A stretch of 64,000 bases of DNA, taken from positions 2,241,501 through 2,305,500 of the forward strand of contig NZ_CP035501.1 of the NCBI RefSeq assembly GCF_004135585.1, given 5' to 3'. The DNA comes from Sphingosinicella sp. BN140058 (GTDB taxonomy: Bacteria > Pseudomonadota > Alphaproteobacteria > Sphingomonadales > Sphingomonadaceae). The notes under the pieces are model-generated. The model was not told where the DNA came from. It saw nothing but the letters and a program-made list of their open reading frames with translations, and ran no database searches. This document shows positions 1 to 7,759 of the stretch, piece after piece; the first letter of the stretch is position 1; each line of letters begins with the position of its first letter. The translations under genes and the position numbers were made by a program.

Positions 1-1236
1 GTTCAGCTCGGCATCCCCGAAGACGGGCTGATCGTCGCCGGCTTCGATCGCCCCAACATCCGCTACCATGTCCGTCCGCGCGATGGCGTCACCAGCCAGC
101 TCAAGGCTTTGCTCGCCGAGCAGGAAGGGGCCGGCATCGTCTACGTCTCTAGCCGCGACAAAGCCGAGAAGCTCGCCGAGCAGCTGGCGCAGGGCGGCCG
201 CCGGCGCGTGCTGCCTTACCATGCCGGCCTCGATCCGCAGGTGCGCGCCCGCAACCAGGCGGCGTTCGTCGCCAGCGAGGACATGGTGATGGTGGCGACG
301 ATCGCCTTCGGCATGGGCATCGACAAGCCGGACGTGCGCTTCGTCGCCCATGCCGGAATCCCGAAGTCGATCGAGGCTTATTATCAGGAAACCGGCCGTG
401 CAGGCCGCGACGGCGATCCCGCCGAGGCCTGGATGTTCTGGGGCGCCGAGGACTTCCTGCGCGCCCGGCGCAGAATCGAGACCGAAGTGCCCGATGATCG
501 CCGCGGCGGCGAGCGTCAGCGGCTGAATTCGCTCGCCGCTCTGGTCGAAGCGGCCGAGTGCCGGCGCGCGATCCTGCTGCAGCATTTCGGCGAGCATCCG
601 CCGGCGCGGTGCGGGAATTGCGACAATTGCCTGACGCCGCCGACCACGGTCGACGCCACCGAGCCGGCGCGCAAATTGCTATCCGCCGCATTCCGAACCG
701 AGATGCGGTTCGGGATCCAGCATCTCACCGACGTGCTCGCCGGGCGCGAGACCGAGAAGGTGCTGAGCTTCGGCCACAACCGCCTGTCGGTATTCGGCAT
801 CGCCGACGAGGACGAGCTGGCGCTGATGAAGCCGCTTGCCCGTGCGTTGATGGCGCGCGATGCACTGCGCGCCGACGATTTCGGGGGCCTCTCCTTCGGT
901 CCCGGCGCGCGGCCGGTACTGAAAGGCGAAGAGGAAGTGCGGATCGTGCTGCCGCCGAAGAAGGCGCGGCGGCGCCGCGGCGGCGGCGATGCGGTCGATC
1001 ATGCGCACGACCCGCTGTTCGACGCGCTGCGCGCCCGGCGGCGCGAGCTCGCCATGGAAGCGGGCGTGCCGCCCTACGTCATCTTCCACGACAGCACGCT
1101 CCGCGAAATGGCGGGGCTGCGGCCGAACACGCTACACGGCCTCTCGCAAGTCTCCGGCGTCGGCGCCGCCAAGCTCGAACGCTATGGCGACGCCTTCGTC
1201 GAGGTCATCCGGCAGCATGAAGGCGTTTCCGCATGA
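1..1236 (+). CDS. recQ: ATP-dependent DNA helicase RecQ (5' truncated by window edge)
   Basis: 3'-5' DNA helicase of recombination and fork repair. The frame is open from base 1, so about the first third of the protein (Walker A and DEAH part) lies outside the window. The 411 visible residues begin at the end of the first RecA-like domain. They continue with the helicase C-terminal domain, including the motif VI region with [10 protein letters not shown]. Next comes the RecQ zinc site with Cys187, Cys204, Cys207 and Cys210 (fragment numbering), a winged-helix RQC domain, and a C-terminal HRDC domain (about 330-405) with the usual LRxxRxxLA start and GVGxxKxERYG ending. The next gene starts inside its stop codon (ATGA), so the two are probably co-translated. 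The family assignment is secure; only the N-terminus is unseen. Confidence 0.95.
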   Translation, partial: VQLGIPEDGLIVAGFDRPNIRYHVRPRDGVTSQLKALLAEQEGAGIVYVSSRDKAEKLAEQLAQGGRRRVLPYHAGLDPQVRARNQAAFVASEDMVMVATIAFGMGIDKPDVRFVAHAGIPKSIEAYYQETGRAGRDGDPAEAWMFWGAEDFLRARRRIETEVPDDRRGGERQRLNSLAALVEAAECRRAILLQHFGEHPPARCGNCDNCLTPPTTVDATEPARKLLSAAFRTEMRFGIQHLTDVLAGRETEKVLSFGHNRLSVFGIADEDELALMKPLARALMARDALRADDFGGLSFGPGARPVLKGEEEVRIVLPPKKARRRRGGGDAVDHAHDPLFDALRARRRELAMEAGVPPYVIFHDSTLREMAGLRPNTLHGLSQVSGVGAAKLERYGDAFVEVIRQHEGVSA

Positions 1237-1631
1237 TAAGGCAGATCGACGAATCGATGATGGTGAGCGGCCAGCTCTATCCGGAGCGGCTGGGGGATCT
1301 CGGGGTCGCCATGGTGATCAACAATCGACCCGACCGCGAAGAGCCGGGCCAGCCGTCCTCGGCCGAGATCGAAGCCGCCGCGGCGGCGGCGGGCATCGCC
1401 TATCACCATATCCCGATCGCCGGCGGATTTTCGGACGCGCAGGTGCAGGAGATGCAGGACGCCCTCTCAGCCGCGGAGGGTCCGACGCTCGCCTTCTGCA
1501 AATCGGGGACTCGTTCCATCTATCTGTGGGCCCTAGCCCGCGCACGCATGGGCGACGATGCCGACGCCCTGCTCGCCAAGGGCGCAGCGGCCGGCTACGA
1601 TCTGACGCCGATCCGCGGGTATCTGGCTTAA
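1233..1631 (+). CDS. TIGR01244/DUF442-type sulfurtransferase or phosphatase-like protein
   Basis: A 132-residue protein with the protein-tyrosine-phosphatase-like fold of the DUF442 (TIGR01244) family. This fold is also found fused to the metallo-beta-lactamase fold in Blh/BigR operons. The signature is the P-loop around Cys89 in AFCKSGTRS, matching C-x5-R followed by Ser, and the conserved N-terminal [13 protein letters not shown] block. Whether it handles sulfur or phosphate cannot be read from sequence. The start codon overlaps the recQ stop by ATGA, which fixes the start and suggests co-expression with recQ. It ends 7 bases before the convergent DUF2007 gene. Confidence 0.8.
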   Translation: MIRQIDESMMVSGQLYPERLGDLGVAMVINNRPDREEPGQPSSAEIEAAAAAAGIAYHHIPIAGGFSDAQVQEMQDALSAAEGPTLAFCKSGTRSIYLWALARARMGDDADALLAKGAAAGYDLTPIRGYLA

Positions 1632-1638
1632 GAGCGGC

Positions 1639-1839
1639 TCAGAGGCCCTCCGCCAGCACACTCCGGGCGTGTTCGAGATCCTCGTCGAGGACCATCAGAC
1701 GGATCGGGATCAGGCCACCAAAGGCTTCCCAGCTCATCTCGGTGTCGAACAGCACCGCCTCGATGCCGGCGGCATCGAGCACGGAACGCGCGAGACCGGC
1801 TTCGAAACTGTTCGAGAATCGCGCCGCCTCGACCAGCAT
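1639..1839 (-). CDS. DUF2007-type putative signal-transducing protein
   Basis: A 66-residue protein resembling the small DUF2007 domain: a betaalphabeta fold with the pattern 'LVEAARFSNSFEAGLARSVL', followed by an acidic middle and LxVxxEDLEHARSVL near the end. The function of the family is not established. The start was set at the ATG 14 bases downstream of the DUF924 stop; the longer open frame upstream has no better start and would overlap DUF924 deeply. It is probably the last gene of the tldD-DUF924-DUF2007 run. Confidence 0.7.
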   Translation of the reverse strand: MLVEAARFSNSFEAGLARSVLDAAGIEAVLFDTEMSWEAFGGLIPIRLMVLDEDLEHARSVLAEGL

Positions 1840-1855
1840 CAGGCCGCGCGGCGCC

Positions 1856-2386
1856 TCACCAGGGGACGACCTCGCCGGCGGCGACCTCTTCCGGCCGCGG
1901 CGTGCGGCCAAGGATGGCGTTGCGGTGGGGGAAGCGGCCGAAGTGTTCGATGATATCAAAGTGGAGCTTGGCGAACCGAAGCTGCTCCTCCTTGCCCAGC
2001 GCCGTGAACAGCAGCACCGAGCGCTGCTGATCCTCCAGATCCTCCGAATGTTCGAACGGAAGGTAGAGGAAGATTCGCGCGTCTTCGCTCATGCGGTCGT
2101 CATAGCCGCGGTCGATTGCTCCGCGGGCAATTTGCAGCGCCAGCAGATCGGTCGAGAATTGGTCGGCGTGGCCGCGGAACATGTTGCGCGGGAATTGATC
2201 GAACAGCAGCACGGCGGCGAGCGCATCGTCCGCCGAGCCGAGGAAGGCGCTGGCGGGCAACTGCCTTTTCTCTTCCCACAGCGTGCCGAACCTCCCGGCA
2301 ATCTCGCCGTCCAGGCTGGTATCGCGCCACCATTGCTCCGGCCGCAACGCGAACCAGTAGCTGCGGACCTCCTCCGCCCAGCCCAT
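1856..2386 (-). CDS. DUF924 family protein
   Basis: A 176-residue alpha-helical protein of the DUF924 family. Markers are the N-terminal SYWFALRPEQWWR, the LLFDQFPRNMFRG block near residue 65 and the DxxIIEHFGRFPHRNAILGR block near residue 150, all typical of the family. Its fold resembles tetratricopeptide-like helices and no activity is established. The start codon overlaps the tldD stop (ATGA), so it is translationally coupled to tldD. Confidence 0.85.
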   Translation of the reverse strand: MGWAEEVRSYWFALRPEQWWRDTSLDGEIAGRFGTLWEEKRQLPASAFLGSADDALAAVLLFDQFPRNMFRGHADQFSTDLLALQIARGAIDRGYDDRMSEDARIFLYLPFEHSEDLEDQQRSVLLFTALGKEEQLRFAKLHFDIIEHFGRFPHRNAILGRTPRPEEVAAGEVVPW

Positions 2387-3810
2387 CAGGCGGCGGTGCC
2401 GCCGACGGTGAGCCCCGCGACCAGGAGGGTCGGCTGGCCGACGCCGGCCGGCACCGACTGGCCGCCCTTGCCGCAGATGCCGATGCCCTCGTCGAGCGCC
2501 ATGTCGTTGCCGATTGCCGCGACCTTGGTGAGCACGGTCGGGCCATCGCCGATCAGGGTCGCGCCCTTGATCGGCGCGCCGATCCGGCCATTCTCGATCC
2601 TGTAGGCTTCGGTGCAGGAGAAGACGAACTTGCCCGAGGTGATGTCGACCTGGCCACCGCCGAAGCTCTTGGCATAGATGCCGTTCTTCGCACGGGCGAG
2701 GATCTCGCCCGGATCCTCCTTGCCCCCGAGCATGAATGTGTTGGTCATCCGAGGCATCGGCGCGTGGGCGAAGCTTTCGCGGCGGCCATTGCCGGTGGGC
2801 GCGACACCCATCAGACGGGCGTTGAGCCGGTCCTGGATATAGCCCTTGAGGATGCCGTCCTCAATGAGGGTCGTGCACTGGGTCGGCGTACCTTCGTCGT
2901 CGATCGACAGCGAGCCGCGGCGATTGGCGATCGAGCCGTCGTCGACCACGGTGACTCCGGGGGCAGCGACGCGGTCGCCGATCCGGCCGGAGAAAGCCGA
3001 GGTGCCCTTGCGGTTGAAGTCACCCTCGAGGCCGTGACCGATCGCCTCGTGGAGCAGCACGCCGGGCCAGCCGGGGCCGAGCACGACGGTCATCTCGCCC
3101 GCCGGCGCATCGACCGACTCGAGGTTGACCAGCGCCTGGGCAAGAGCGACGTCGATCACCCGGTTCCAGGTCGCCTCTTCGAACAGGCTGTCATAAAGAT
3201 AGCGGCCGCCGATGCCGTGATAGCCGGTCTCGCGCCGACCGTTCTGCTCGACGACGATCTGGACGTTGAGCCGGACCAGCGGGCGCACGTCGTGCGCGAC
3301 GAAGCCGTCGGCACGGACGATCTCGACCACCGACCATGAGCCGGACAGGGACACGGAAACTTGGGCGATGCGCGGATCACGGGCACGGGCGGCGGAGTCG
3401 ATCTGCTGGCAGAGCGCAACCTTCCGGGCGAACGGGATCAGGCTCAGCGGATCCGAGTCCGTGTAGAGCGTCGCATTAGTCCGCCGGGGCGCCGCGGGAC
3501 GCGCGCCGTTGGCCGGATCGAGCACGGCCATCGTCTCGGCGGCACGGCGAATCGCGGCTTCCGATAGCTCGTTGGCGTGCGCGAAGGCAGTCGTCTCGCC
3601 CGACACGCCCCGCAGGCCAAAACCGGCGTGGGTGTTGAAGTCGGCGGTCTTCAGCCGTCCGTCGTCGAAGCCGAAACTCTCCGACGCGGTATATTGGAGA
3701 TAAAGTTCGCCGTCGTCACAGCGGGTCAGCGCATCGGCGGTGAGGCGGAGGGCTGAGTCGGGGGTGAGCGCATCCCGATAGAGGAAGCGGCGCGGATCGG
3801 CTGTTGTCAT
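2386..3810 (-). CDS. tldD: Metalloprotease TldD
   Basis: The TldD subunit of the TldD/TldE (PmbA) zinc metalloprotease, which processes small peptides such as microcins and CcdA in other bacteria. At 474 residues it has normal length. The zinc site HEAIGH (254-259) followed by GLEGDF is intact, as is the C-terminal glycine-rich part with GGGQVDITSGKFVFSCTEAY. A TldE partner is not in the window. First gene of a three-gene minus-strand run with DUF924 and DUF2007. The start is the ATG with short upstream spacer before the convergent-free gap at 3811-3841. Confidence 0.95.
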   Translation of the reverse strand: MTTADPRRFLYRDALTPDSALRLTADALTRCDDGELYLQYTASESFGFDDGRLKTADFNTHAGFGLRGVSGETTAFAHANELSEAAIRRAAETMAVLDPANGARPAAPRRTNATLYTDSDPLSLIPFARKVALCQQIDSAARARDPRIAQVSVSLSGSWSVVEIVRADGFVAHDVRPLVRLNVQIVVEQNGRRETGYHGIGGRYLYDSLFEEATWNRVIDVALAQALVNLESVDAPAGEMTVVLGPGWPGVLLHEAIGHGLEGDFNRKGTSAFSGRIGDRVAAPGVTVVDDGSIANRRGSLSIDDEGTPTQCTTLIEDGILKGYIQDRLNARLMGVAPTGNGRRESFAHAPMPRMTNTFMLGGKEDPGEILARAKNGIYAKSFGGGQVDITSGKFVFSCTEAYRIENGRIGAPIKGATLIGDGPTVLTKVAAIGNDMALDEGIGICGKGGQSVPAGVGQPTLLVAGLTVGGTAA

Positions 3811-3841
3811 GATCGGGATATAGGAGCCCTGCGGCCAAAGT

Positions 3842-4417
3842 CTAAGGGCGTTTGTCGCGCCGTGCCTTGAGCTCGGCCTGACGCTCTTCCCGGCTGAGAC
3901 TCAGCGCCCATCCCCAATCCGCGTCGTACGATCCCGGCAAGCGGCGCTCGATCGCAGACATACGATCCGCGAATTCAGGGCCGTAGACCTGCGCCCAGGC
4001 GTCGTGGAGGAAGAGATAGAGCAGGCGATGGTCGTCGATGCCGTCGAGGCCCAGCAGCTGAAAACTCAGGCGATGGCCGAGCTCGTGCATCAGCGTCGCC
4101 TTCTTGTAGGCAGGGGAATAACCGGCGCGGAGGCGAATGCGGTTGCTGTTGTAATAAGCGAACGGCCGACCATCGGACACCATCACCTCGATCGGCTGCT
4201 CCGGGAACACGAGACCGCTCGTGCCTTCGAGCGCCGCGACGATGCGCGCACCATCGGCACGCCAGATCGCCTCATATTCCGCGGCGGCCGTAGCGTAATG
4301 CGACTCCACCGGCACGAACGTCAGCGGCGGCGCGGCCGCGGCGAGCATCAAGGCACCGGCGAGAAGCGCGAACAGGCGCGGGACTTTGGCGAGGCGGCGG
4401 AACATCGCCGCCACCAT
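3842..4417 (-). CDS. Exported protein with HELGH zinc-protease motif
   Basis: A 191-residue protein with a probable signal peptide: a basic start MFRRLAKVPR is followed by a hydrophobic run rich in Leu and Ala. The motif HELGH at about 111-115 is the gluzincin-like HExxH zinc site, so a small extracytoplasmic metallopeptidase is plausible, but I recognise no named family and the third zinc ligand is not obvious. The start is uncertain: ATG at 4417 or at 4405; the latter would put the signal peptide at the very N-terminus. It follows the zinc-finger gene by about 30 bases. Confidence 0.6.
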   Translation of the reverse strand: MVAAMFRRLAKVPRLFALLAGALMLAAAAPPLTFVPVESHYATAAAEYEAIWRADGARIVAALEGTSGLVFPEQPIEVMVSDGRPFAYYNSNRIRLRAGYSPAYKKATLMHELGHRLSFQLLGLDGIDDHRLLYLFLHDAWAQVYGPEFADRMSAIERRLPGSYDADWGWALSLSREERQAELKARRDKRP

Positions 4418-4449
4418 GACGACGGTCGGGTTCCACGGCAAATCGACGA

Positions 4450-4644
4450 TCAGGCCTGGTCGGCCGGGCCGCCCTTCAGCACGAAACGCTTGTCGCAATA
4501 ACCGCAGTCGACATAGCCCTTCTCGTCAATCTGCAGATAGACTCGCGGGTGGCCGAGCGCCGGGTGGGTCTCGCTCGCTCCGTCGCACGCGACGCGTGGC
4601 GTCGTAACGATACTGATTTCCGGCGTGAAGCGATCGGTCTGCAT
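4450..4644 (-). CDS. Zinc-finger (zf-CHCC, NDUFS6-like) protein
   Basis: A 64-residue protein ending in the zf-CHCC domain: Cys and His ligands in VACDG...[11 protein letters not shown] and a [11 protein letters not shown] end. This domain is the bacterial homologue of the NDUFS6 zinc subunit of complex I and is found as a stand-alone protein in many Alphaproteobacteria. The start is placed at the ATG reading MQTDRF; a longer frame exists upstream but is not conserved-looking. Confidence 0.75.
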   Translation of the reverse strand: MQTDRFTPEISIVTTPRVACDGASETHPALGHPRVYLQIDEKGYVDCGYCDKRFVLKGGPADQA

Positions 4645-4696
4645 GGCGTCGCCCTTAGCAACGCCCCGCGCGGCGGGCAATCGCCTGAAGTCGCGT

Positions 4697-5407
4697 CTAT
4701 TTCGGGGCGAGCGCGAAATCGACGCGGATCAAGATCTCGCTCTGGTTCGTGCCCGCTCGGACAATGGGTGCAGCTGGCGCAGCCGCCTGCGCCTCCATCG
4801 CCATGTCACCCGCGTAAGGCTGGGGCGTTCCGGCCTCGCCCGTGTCGCGGATCGCGAGCACTCGCGAAACCTTCAGTCCGGCCGCCTCGGCATAAGTTTG
4901 CGCGCGGGCACGGGCGGCCTTGTAGGCCTGAGCGCAGGCGGAACGGCCCGCCGCCTCGCGATCGGACACCGTCAAATCGGGGCCGCTCACCACGTTGGCG
5001 CCGGCATCGGTCGTCGCGGCGATAGCCTCTCCGGCCTTTCCGATATCCCGCACCCGGATGTCGAAGCTGTTGCTGGCCTGAAAACGACCCCGGTCCGGAC
5101 CATAGTCGATCCGAGAGAGGCTGACGTTGCGCGTCTGGACGTCGTCCTTGCCGACCCCCAAACGCTCCACTGCCGCGAGAACGCGATTGATCACCTCGCT
5201 GTTGCGGCGGCTCGCTTCGCGGGACGTCGCGGCGATCGTCTCCACTCCCGCGGTGAAGCGCGCCTGATCCGGGCGGGTATCGGCACGTCCACTGGCGACG
5301 ATCTGGACCAGCACTTCGTTGCGGGCGACGCCGCGCGGATCCGGGGGATGATCGGAGCATGCCGACACTGCGAGCAGACCGAGCAAAACACCAAGGGATC
5401 GAGGCAT
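4697..5407 (-). CDS. SIMPL (DUF541) domain lipoprotein
   Basis: A 236-residue predicted lipoprotein. The N-terminus [17 protein letters not shown] carries a lipobox (LAVSAC) with the lipidated Cys at residue 17. The body is a SIMPL/DUF541 domain: [21 protein letters not shown] start, repeated betaalpha units, and a tail with [10 protein letters not shown]. Homologues (E. coli YggE and others) are periplasmic and linked to oxidative stress, but the biochemical role is unknown. It is separated from the neighbouring membrane gene by only 9 bases, so co-transcription is likely. Confidence 0.8.
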   Translation of the reverse strand: MPRSLGVLLGLLAVSACSDHPPDPRGVARNEVLVQIVASGRADTRPDQARFTAGVETIAATSREASRRNSEVINRVLAAVERLGVGKDDVQTRNVSLSRIDYGPDRGRFQASNSFDIRVRDIGKAGEAIAATTDAGANVVSGPDLTVSDREAAGRSACAQAYKAARARAQTYAEAAGLKVSRVLAIRDTGEAGTPQPYAGDMAMEAQAAAPAAPIVRAGTNQSEILIRVDFALAPK

Positions 5408-5416
5408 CCGTCTCTC

Positions 5417-5938
5417 CTAGTCGATCGAGGATTCGGCATCCTTGTCGCGTCCCGCGGCGAGCATCGACTCGCGCGCCGCGACCAGCTCCCGCATCGCCGA
5501 CGCGGTCGCCGCACCCCAGGCGAGATGGACCCCGATCATCAAGAAGTTGCGCCGCTTGGGATGCCTGGTGGCCGGCTCGAGCACATTGAGCGCCGGGATC
5601 CAGCCCATGTAGCTGGCGAGCCAGACCGCCGTTCCGGCAAGCGCACCGGTGCGCTTGGACGGGTTCGGGTTCATCGCGGCGAGCATCGCGCCCATCATCG
5701 CGCCGTAGGCGAAGTGGGCTGCGGTCGCGATGTCCTTCGCGGTTTCGTCCTCGACCGCAACCTCCGCCGTCTCCGCTACCGAATCGACGATCTCGCGCGG
5801 CGGCAGCGGATAACGCTCCTTTTCCGGCAGATGGCGATGAAGGCGCCGCATCGCCGAGGTCATCGCCATCGTGCCGACGAAGCCGGCGATGCCGCCGATC
5901 AGCAGCCGGGTGCCGAGCTTCAGCTTTTCGTCCTTCAA
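5417..5938 (-). CDS. Integral membrane protein, YagU/DUF1440-like
   Basis: A 173-residue protein with an N-terminal glycine-rich membrane segment (LIGGIAGFVGTMAMTSAMRR), a charged central stretch, two further hydrophobic segments and a charged C-terminus. The overall look fits the DUF1440/YagU group, but I would not insist on it. The start is a TTG whose last two bases overlap the TGA of the upstream DUF2269 gene (TTGA), a coupled arrangement like the ATGA joints elsewhere here. No ATG precedes the first membrane segment in frame. Confidence 0.6.
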   Translation of the reverse strand: MKDEKLKLGTRLLIGGIAGFVGTMAMTSAMRRLHRHLPEKERYPLPPREIVDSVAETAEVAVEDETAKDIATAAHFAYGAMMGAMLAAMNPNPSKRTGALAGTAVWLASYMGWIPALNVLEPATRHPKRRNFLMIGVHLAWGAATASAMRELVAARESMLAAGRDKDAESSID

Positions 5939-6408
5939 AGATGGATCTCCGGTCGCGTGATCATCAGCCAGAAGATGGCCAGCACCGCTGTAAAGGCCGG
6001 AAAGCCGAATGCGAACCACCAACGAAACAATCGGTGATATTGCGCCGGAAGCGCCGCCCCGGTGCGCACCGAGTCCTCGGCCAGATTGCGCATTCGGCTC
6101 TGCATCCAGACGACCGGCAGCCAGAAGGCGCCGGTGAGGAGGTAAAGCAGGATCGAGACGACGATCCAGCCTTCGGTGAGTGCATAGCCGGTGGTCTTCG
6201 CCAGCAGTACGCCGGTGATCGGCTGAGCAATCACGGCGGTGGTCGTGAAGACATAGTCGGCGATGACGACGATCCGTGCCACGCCGGCGATGACCCGCAC
6301 ATCGCCGGTGCGGTGCGCCATCAGCATGAAGAAGGCGATTCCGGCGCCGGTGCCGAGCAGCACCGTGGAACCGAGCACGTGCAGCCATTTCAGCAGAAAA
6401 TAGTCCAT
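5935..6408 (-). CDS. DUF2269 family membrane protein
   Basis: A 157-residue protein with four hydrophobic segments. It begins MDYFLLKWLHVLGSTVLLGTG, the characteristic DUF2269 start with a His in the first helix; later helices contain YVFTTTAVIAQPITG and YLLTGAFWLPVVW. Function is unknown. The start codon overlaps the stop of the upstream SDR gene by ATGA, and its own stop overlaps the TTG of the next gene, giving a three-gene coupled unit. Confidence 0.8.
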   Translation of the reverse strand: MDYFLLKWLHVLGSTVLLGTGAGIAFFMLMAHRTGDVRVIAGVARIVVIADYVFTTTAVIAQPITGVLLAKTTGYALTEGWIVVSILLYLLTGAFWLPVVWMQSRMRNLAEDSVRTGAALPAQYHRLFRWWFAFGFPAFTAVLAIFWLMITRPEIHL

Positions 6409-7703
6409 CAGCGCTCATCCAGGATTGCGAGGCAGAGGAAGTTGAACGCGAGGATCGGCCAGATCTTCATCATCGGCCCGAGCGGATCGCGCCACAGGCC
6501 AGGAAGCAGGATGGTGCCCGCGATGATGTAGAAGATCGAGAGCACGATCGCGGCATAGAGGGCAAGGCGGGTGGTCGGCCGGTAGACCATCAGGCAGAAG
6601 ACCGAAATGTCCGCGAGACCGCCGGCGATCACGCTTGGCGCGGAGAGCGGCCCGGCGCCTGCCCGGAGCATGTAGCCCTTGGCGAGTTCGTAGCCGCCGG
6701 TCAGCGAGATCACGCCGGTGAGCAGCCAGAACAGAGCGAAGGTGCCGATCGCCAGAGCCTTGAGGAAGTAGAGCTTTGCGAACCAGCGTTCTTGCACCGA
6801 GGCCGGGTTGGCGGCGAGCGCGTCGGTCAATCCCTGCGGATTGATCCCCGTCGCCGTTCGCCAGCCGCTCGAGTCGCCGATTGCGCCGCGAACGATCTCG
6901 CGCCGGCCCGTCGTGCGCACGGCGGGCCGCCAGCCTAGCCAGGACAGCGCATCGCCGCCGCGATAGGCAAGGCCCATCAGCCAGCCGGGCGCAGCGATCA
7001 GGCGGGCCGGCTTCCAGCCGAGCCAGCGCCGATAGGCGGCGACGACCGCGTCGAACTCCAGCCGCTCGGGCCCGGCAAGCTCGAGCGCGATCCGCGCCGG
7101 CGCATCGGGCCGAACCAGACGGGCGACGCTCTCCGCCACATCGGCGAGCTGAACGATGTCGAGCGGCCCCGCATCCGGCGTTCTCGGCAGGATCGGAAGC
7201 GCGGCGAGGCCGCGGAACAAGGCGGAGCCCCCATAAGCCGCCGGCCCGACCACCACCGACGGGCGAAGGATCACCCAGTCCAGCGCCGAGGCTTCGAGCG
7301 CGCTGTCGCCGTCCATCTTGGTACGCGAGAAATCGGTGAGCGCACCGCGATCGACACCCAGGGCCGAAAAATGAATGACCCGGCGCACTCCGGCATCCTC
7401 GCAGGCTCGCCACAGCGCGGCGGGCGCATCGTAATGGACCTTCGCGGTGGAATCGCGCGCATTGTCCTGGAGCACGCCGGCGCAATTGACGACGGCGTCG
7501 ATGCCCTGGAGGTGCCGGTGCCACGCGGCCGGCGTCACCGCATCGCGCAGGTCGAGCGAGACCCAGCGATCGACCGGCACGCGCCCGGCGGCGGCGCTGC
7601 CGGTGCTGCGGCGAACGCCGATCAGCTCGTGCCCGTCCCGCTGCAAGCGCGCGGCGACCGCCGCACCGATCAACCCCGTCGCACCGATCAACAGAATACG
7701 CAA
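6408..7703 (-). CDS. NAD(P)-dependent epimerase (complex-I 39 kDa-like) fused to DoxX/DUF4499-like membrane domain
   Basis: A 431-residue protein. Residues 1-10 hold the Rossmann loop GATGLIG, followed by an atypical extended SDR domain of the NDUFA9/YbjT type (to about 290). The C-terminal third has four hydrophobic segments, like the DoxX-like tail often fused to such proteins. The start is TTG at 7703, chosen because GGAAAGGAG lies exactly 6 bases upstream and the Rossmann fold begins immediately. That ribosome site is inside a hairpin (see the feature at 7710). Substrate unknown; it heads a coupled unit with two small membrane proteins. Confidence 0.75.
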   Translation of the reverse strand: MRILLIGATGLIGAAVAARLQRDGHELIGVRRSTGSAAAGRVPVDRWVSLDLRDAVTPAAWHRHLQGIDAVVNCAGVLQDNARDSTAKVHYDAPAALWRACEDAGVRRVIHFSALGVDRGALTDFSRTKMDGDSALEASALDWVILRPSVVVGPAAYGGSALFRGLAALPILPRTPDAGPLDIVQLADVAESVARLVRPDAPARIALELAGPERLEFDAVVAAYRRWLGWKPARLIAAPGWLMGLAYRGGDALSWLGWRPAVRTTGRREIVRGAIGDSSGWRTATGINPQGLTDALAANPASVQERWFAKLYFLKALAIGTFALFWLLTGVISLTGGYELAKGYMLRAGAGPLSAPSVIAGGLADISVFCLMVYRPTTRLALYAAIVLSIFYIIAGTILLPGLWRDPLGPMMKIWPILAFNFLCLAILDER

Positions 7704-7709
7704 AGGCAG

Positions 7710-7741
7710 CTCCTTTCCCCCGCTCAACGGGAGGAAAGGAG
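7710..7741 (-). promoter_or_regulatory. Hairpin that sequesters the ribosome site of the epimerase gene
   Basis: CTCCTTTCC at 7710-7718 is a perfect inverted repeat of GGAAAGGAG at 7733-7741, with an inner CCCG/CGGG pairing around CTCAA. On the minus strand the 3' arm is the Shine-Dalgarno sequence of the gene starting at 7703. Folding would hide the ribosome site. There is no T-run, so a terminator is unlikely. Whether it is a sensor or just dampens translation is not known. Confidence 0.5.
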
Positions 7742-7759
7742 CACCGTTCCTCCCCAGGG

